From Diploptera punctata (taxonomy: Eukaryota > Arthropoda > Insecta > Blattodea > Blaberidae), in contig JASPKZ010007528.1 of the NCBI GenBank assembly GCA_030220185.1, positions 819,001-883,000 of the forward strand: DNA of 64,000 nucleotides. Direction: 5' to 3'. The notes under the pieces were generated by a model. The model saw only the letters and a list, made by a program, of their open reading frames with translations, did no database searches and was not told the DNA's origin. Both the position numbers and the translations under genes were made by a program. How positions within the stretch are numbered: the stretch's first letter is position 1; every line of letters starts with the position of its first letter. Positions 62,258 through 64,000 of the stretch are shown here, piece after piece.

Positions 62258-62453
62258 TTTCTTTCGTTTAAACTGTTCTTACTCTCTGTTTTACCTTTAT
62301 TAACCTTTTTATCTTATTCACACATACAAACACAAGACAGGACACACACTCAGACCCAAGGTGGAGATTTAAAATCCCATACCCAGCCGGGAATCGAACC
62401 CGGGTCGCCGGAGTGGAAAGTAGGGACTCTATCGACTACGCCACTGCGACGGA
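62258..62453 (-). mobile_element. SINE-5 copy, inverted
   Basis: This is the reverse-complement partner of the copy at 61,761. The B box reads GGGAATCGAACCCGGG on the plus strand near 62,390, and the copy ends GCGACGGAC at 62,453. About 300 bp of Rep-2 arm lies between the two copies. Both copies are diverged, so this is not a very recent inversion. Confidence 0.65.
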
Positions 62454-62949
62454 CATCTTTGCATCTGACTCTATGTATAAAATAAATAATAGTTAAAAAA
62501 ACTAAAACAACACGCTTTATTAGAAAACCGAACTAAAAAATGAAAAATATTTTTAATTTCCAACACGCTTGGGATAAAATTAAAGTGGTCAACAAAAAAA
62601 TCATCTCCAACACATCTAGAATAAAACTATAGTTATCTACAAAAAAAATAATTTTACCAATTAAATAAAAATAAAACTTAGTTTTATTTGATTTTCTTCT
62701 TCAGACATGTTAACAAATTATGAATTGTGTTATTATAGTACATATCAACTACTCTAAGCAACAATACAACAATAATCTATTTAATTTTTTTAATTTAACA
62801 AAGGTGATTCATTCAAATCAAGCTGAGAATTTAACAGTTTGTTACTACTTTTCAATTTATTTATTTCTACAGCCTCCAAAAGGTCCAACTTCTTACCCTT
62901 ATCACAAATATGTAAAATTTCAAAATTTGGATCGAAACAATGATTAAAT

Positions 62950-63260
62950 TAGAATAGGTGGTTAGCATATTTTGATTATTCTAAATTTCTGTTATATGCT
63001 CTCATGTGTTCCTTTATACGAGAGATAAAAGGTCTACCAGTTTGTCCTATATAGACATTGTCACATGTGCCACACTTCAATTTATATACACCTGATAATT
63101 ATTTTTTTTATTTTGGTTTTATTGTTTTTTATTATATTTTGTAAAGTTTTATTAGTTTTAAATGCCACATTAATGTTCAACTTCCTAAAGTGTTTAGATA
63201 TTTTATTTGAAAGTGGGCCTATGTATGACATTATGACATATTTCTTTATGTTTTCTTTGG
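62950..63260 (-). pseudogene. Penelope-like RT end and GIY-YIG endonuclease remnant
   Basis: On the minus strand, 63,260-63,110 reads RVLPLPKENIKKYVIMSYIG and onward, matching the region after the RT of Penelope proteins. About 63,105-62,990 reads GVYKLKCGTCDNVYIGQTGR then PFISRIKEHMRAYNRN. GVY and YIG are the two halves of the GIY-YIG signature, and the CGTC pair fits the cysteines usual in Penelope endonucleases. A frameshift lies between the blocks. Downstream, DKGKKLDLLEAVEINKL matches the usual C-terminal extension. The copy cannot encode an active protein as it stands. Confidence 0.8.
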
Positions 63261-63404
63261 GTAAAGGAAGAACTCTGTTAATTTAAATTCTCAACTTGAT
63301 TTGAATGAATCACCTTTGTTAAATTTAAGTAAATTATTGTTGTATTGTTGCTTAGATCAGTTGATATGTACTATAATAACACAATTCATAATTTGTTAAC
63401 ATGT

Positions 63405-63429
63405 CTGAAGAAGGTACAGTGTACCGAAA
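63405..63429 (+). ncRNA. Hammerhead-ribozyme-like core in the Penelope arm
   Basis: The order CTGAAGA (63,405-63,411), a stem GGTAC/GTACC with a 3-nt loop (63,413-63,425), then GAAA (63,426-63,429) is the hammerhead catalytic core CUGANGA - stem II - GAAA. Hammerhead motifs are known in the terminal repeats of Penelope-like elements, which fits the location. I could not identify stem III or the cleavage triplet with certainty. The matching left arm has lost this core. Confidence 0.65.
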
Positions 63430-63788
63430 CAGCTGTCACTGAATTATATCTTAATAAATATGAAAATCAAATAAAACTAAGTTTTATTTTTATTTAATTA
63501 ATAAATATGGATTTTCATCAAGTAAACACCAACTCAATTGATTAAATAATTTTTACGATCTAAAGGGTGGGGTGCTTTTTAGATTTTTACATTTTCTTCT
63601 AAGAGACTTTACTTTTACCAATATCTGTTTATTATAAAATATATTGCCTTCAAACTAAGATAAAGAAAATTTATTATTTTACAGTTTGATTTTGCAAACT
63701 AGCGCCACTTGTGAGTGAAACCTGAAACTTGTTTGGTTTCCATTTCTGTTAATTATTGCATAAACCTAATTATTTGTAACTTTTTTAG

Positions 63789-64000
63789 GGGCTCCTTCAT
63801 TCAAATGGTTCTCTCCAATCATGGCTTACTCTTTTTCTGTTAATTGGATTGATAATTGGAATAACATGCACCACTTTGAGGGATCATTTCATAGAAATCT
63901 CACAGAGTAACGATTTTAGATATTCTGTTTACCACCTTCTCTTTTTCACTTTTCTGTCAGTGGTGGTTACAAATTCAATATTAGCTTGGATTGGTATGAA
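63789..64000 (+). CDS. Gustatory-receptor-like gene, exon 2 (partial; frameshift or error)
   Basis: A pyrimidine-rich acceptor ending TTTTTTAG at 63,788 precedes this exon, which runs off the window. Joined in phase 1 to exon 1 it reads SGAPSFKWFSPIMAYSF, which resembles the stretch before TM1 of insect Grs, but that frame reaches TAA at 63,908. From 63,837 the +1 frame is open to the window end and encodes two hydrophobic segments (LLIGLIIGITCTTL, then YHLLFFTFLSVVVTNSILAW) separated by a charged loop, as expected for TM1 and TM2. One extra T in the run at 63,832-63,836 would explain the switch. It could be a real pseudogenising indel or a homopolymer error. Alternatively the +1 frame is open through the whole exon and the join uses another donor or a missed exon. 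Confidence 0.5.

Larger units (their letters stand above)
62658..63544 (-). mobile_element. Penelope-like retroelement, truncated, with inverted terminal repeats
   Basis: Penelope-like elements carry a reverse transcriptase followed by a GIY-YIG endonuclease and often have LTR-like terminal repeats in either orientation. Here an arm at about 62,659-62,840 recurs as an inverted copy at about 63,270-63,505. The unique centre reads on the minus strand into the end of an RT (PYIGPLSNKISKHFRK-like; here SYIGPLSNKISKHFRK) and then a GIY-YIG core. The left arm lacks about 45 bp that the right arm has, including the hammerhead core. The coding part is 5'-truncated and frame-broken near 63,105. An 11-12 bp TSD supports the boundaries. 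Confidence 0.8.
62470..63660 (+). repeat. Rep-2 arm split by a Penelope-like element
   Basis: The arm runs 62,470-62,657 and resumes at 63,545-63,660 with GGGTGGGGTGC and the TTTACCAATATCTGTTTATT loop. The break is the Penelope-like insertion. AATAATTTTAC occurs on both sides (62,647-62,657 and 63,545-63,556, one extra T on the right), consistent with a TSD. Confidence 0.6.
61567..63788 (+). other. Gr intron 1, filled with mobile elements
   Basis: This interval lies between a GTAAGA donor and a TTTTTTAG acceptor and is 2,222 bp long. Most of it is repeat: two SINE-5 copies in inverted orientation, three stretches of Rep-2 arm, and a Penelope-like element that splits one of those arms. I see no further coding exon, although a short one could be hidden. 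Confidence 0.5.

Overview
The window looks like nuclear DNA of a repeat-rich insect. A cockroach or another polyneopteran is plausible, but this is an inference from the mix of RTE-like LINEs, tRNA-headed SINEs, Penelope elements and a gustatory-receptor gene. I see no bacterial operons, rRNA genes or CRISPR arrays. The only host gene I can support is the 5' part of a gustatory-receptor-like (Gr) gene at the right end: exon 1 at 61,344-61,566, and exon 2 from 63,789 running off the window.

The rest is a dense mosaic of mobile elements. Labels used here are local. LINE-A is an RTE-like APE-type element with a (GTAA/GTTA)n tail and about 18 truncated copies on both strands; its longest copy is at 18,965-20,270. 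A second RTE-like group (LINE-B, C, G, I, J, L, R) has a C-terminal GRRDVGRPRRRW-type motif and a shared 3' stem-loop next to a trinucleotide tail. One of these, LINE-C at 35,793-38,606, is nearly full length with a 16-bp target-site duplication (TSD). Further LINEs are D, E, F, M, N, O and P, a CR1/Jockey-like element with a strong 3' hairpin, and an R2-like element with a CCHC finger and a restriction-like endonuclease.

SINEs fall into at least five tRNA-headed families. SINE-1 starts GTCCACCGCTGTGGTCTCG and ends in (GGAT)n. SINE-1b has the same head with a different poly(A)-ended 3' half. SINE-2 has a TTTAC-type tail, SINE-3 an ACAAT-type tail, and SINE-4 starts GTCCCGCGCCGTAGCCG. SINE-5 is found only as a pair inside the Gr intron. 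Many copies have clear TSDs, so the insertion order can be read directly: SINE into LINE, LINE into SINE, SINE into a palindromic repeat, Helitron into LINE, and a TTAA element into LINE. DNA-type elements include a mariner-like deletion derivative swollen to 3.2 kb by later insertions (45,742-48,920), a Helitron-like element (15,597-16,847), a piggyBac-like MITE (14,385-14,604), two other MITEs, and two dispersed repeats called Rep-1 and Rep-2.

Layout. 0-13 kb: Rep-1, LINE-A copies and SINEs. 13-22 kb: LINE-E with its MITE, LINE-A split by the Helitron, and the longest LINE-A. 22-31 kb: Rep-2 palindromes with tRNA-Tyr-like modules, and SINE clusters. 31-45 kb: LINE-G, LINE-C, LINE-E/F and SINE-3. 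45-49 kb: the swollen transposon. 49-61 kb: Rep-1, LINE-B, twin-primed LINE-J, the R2-like LINE, a Penelope terminal region with a hammerhead-like core, LINE-N and LINE-G. 61-64 kb: the Gr gene, whose 2.2-kb intron is filled by SINE-5, Rep-2 arms and a Penelope-like element.
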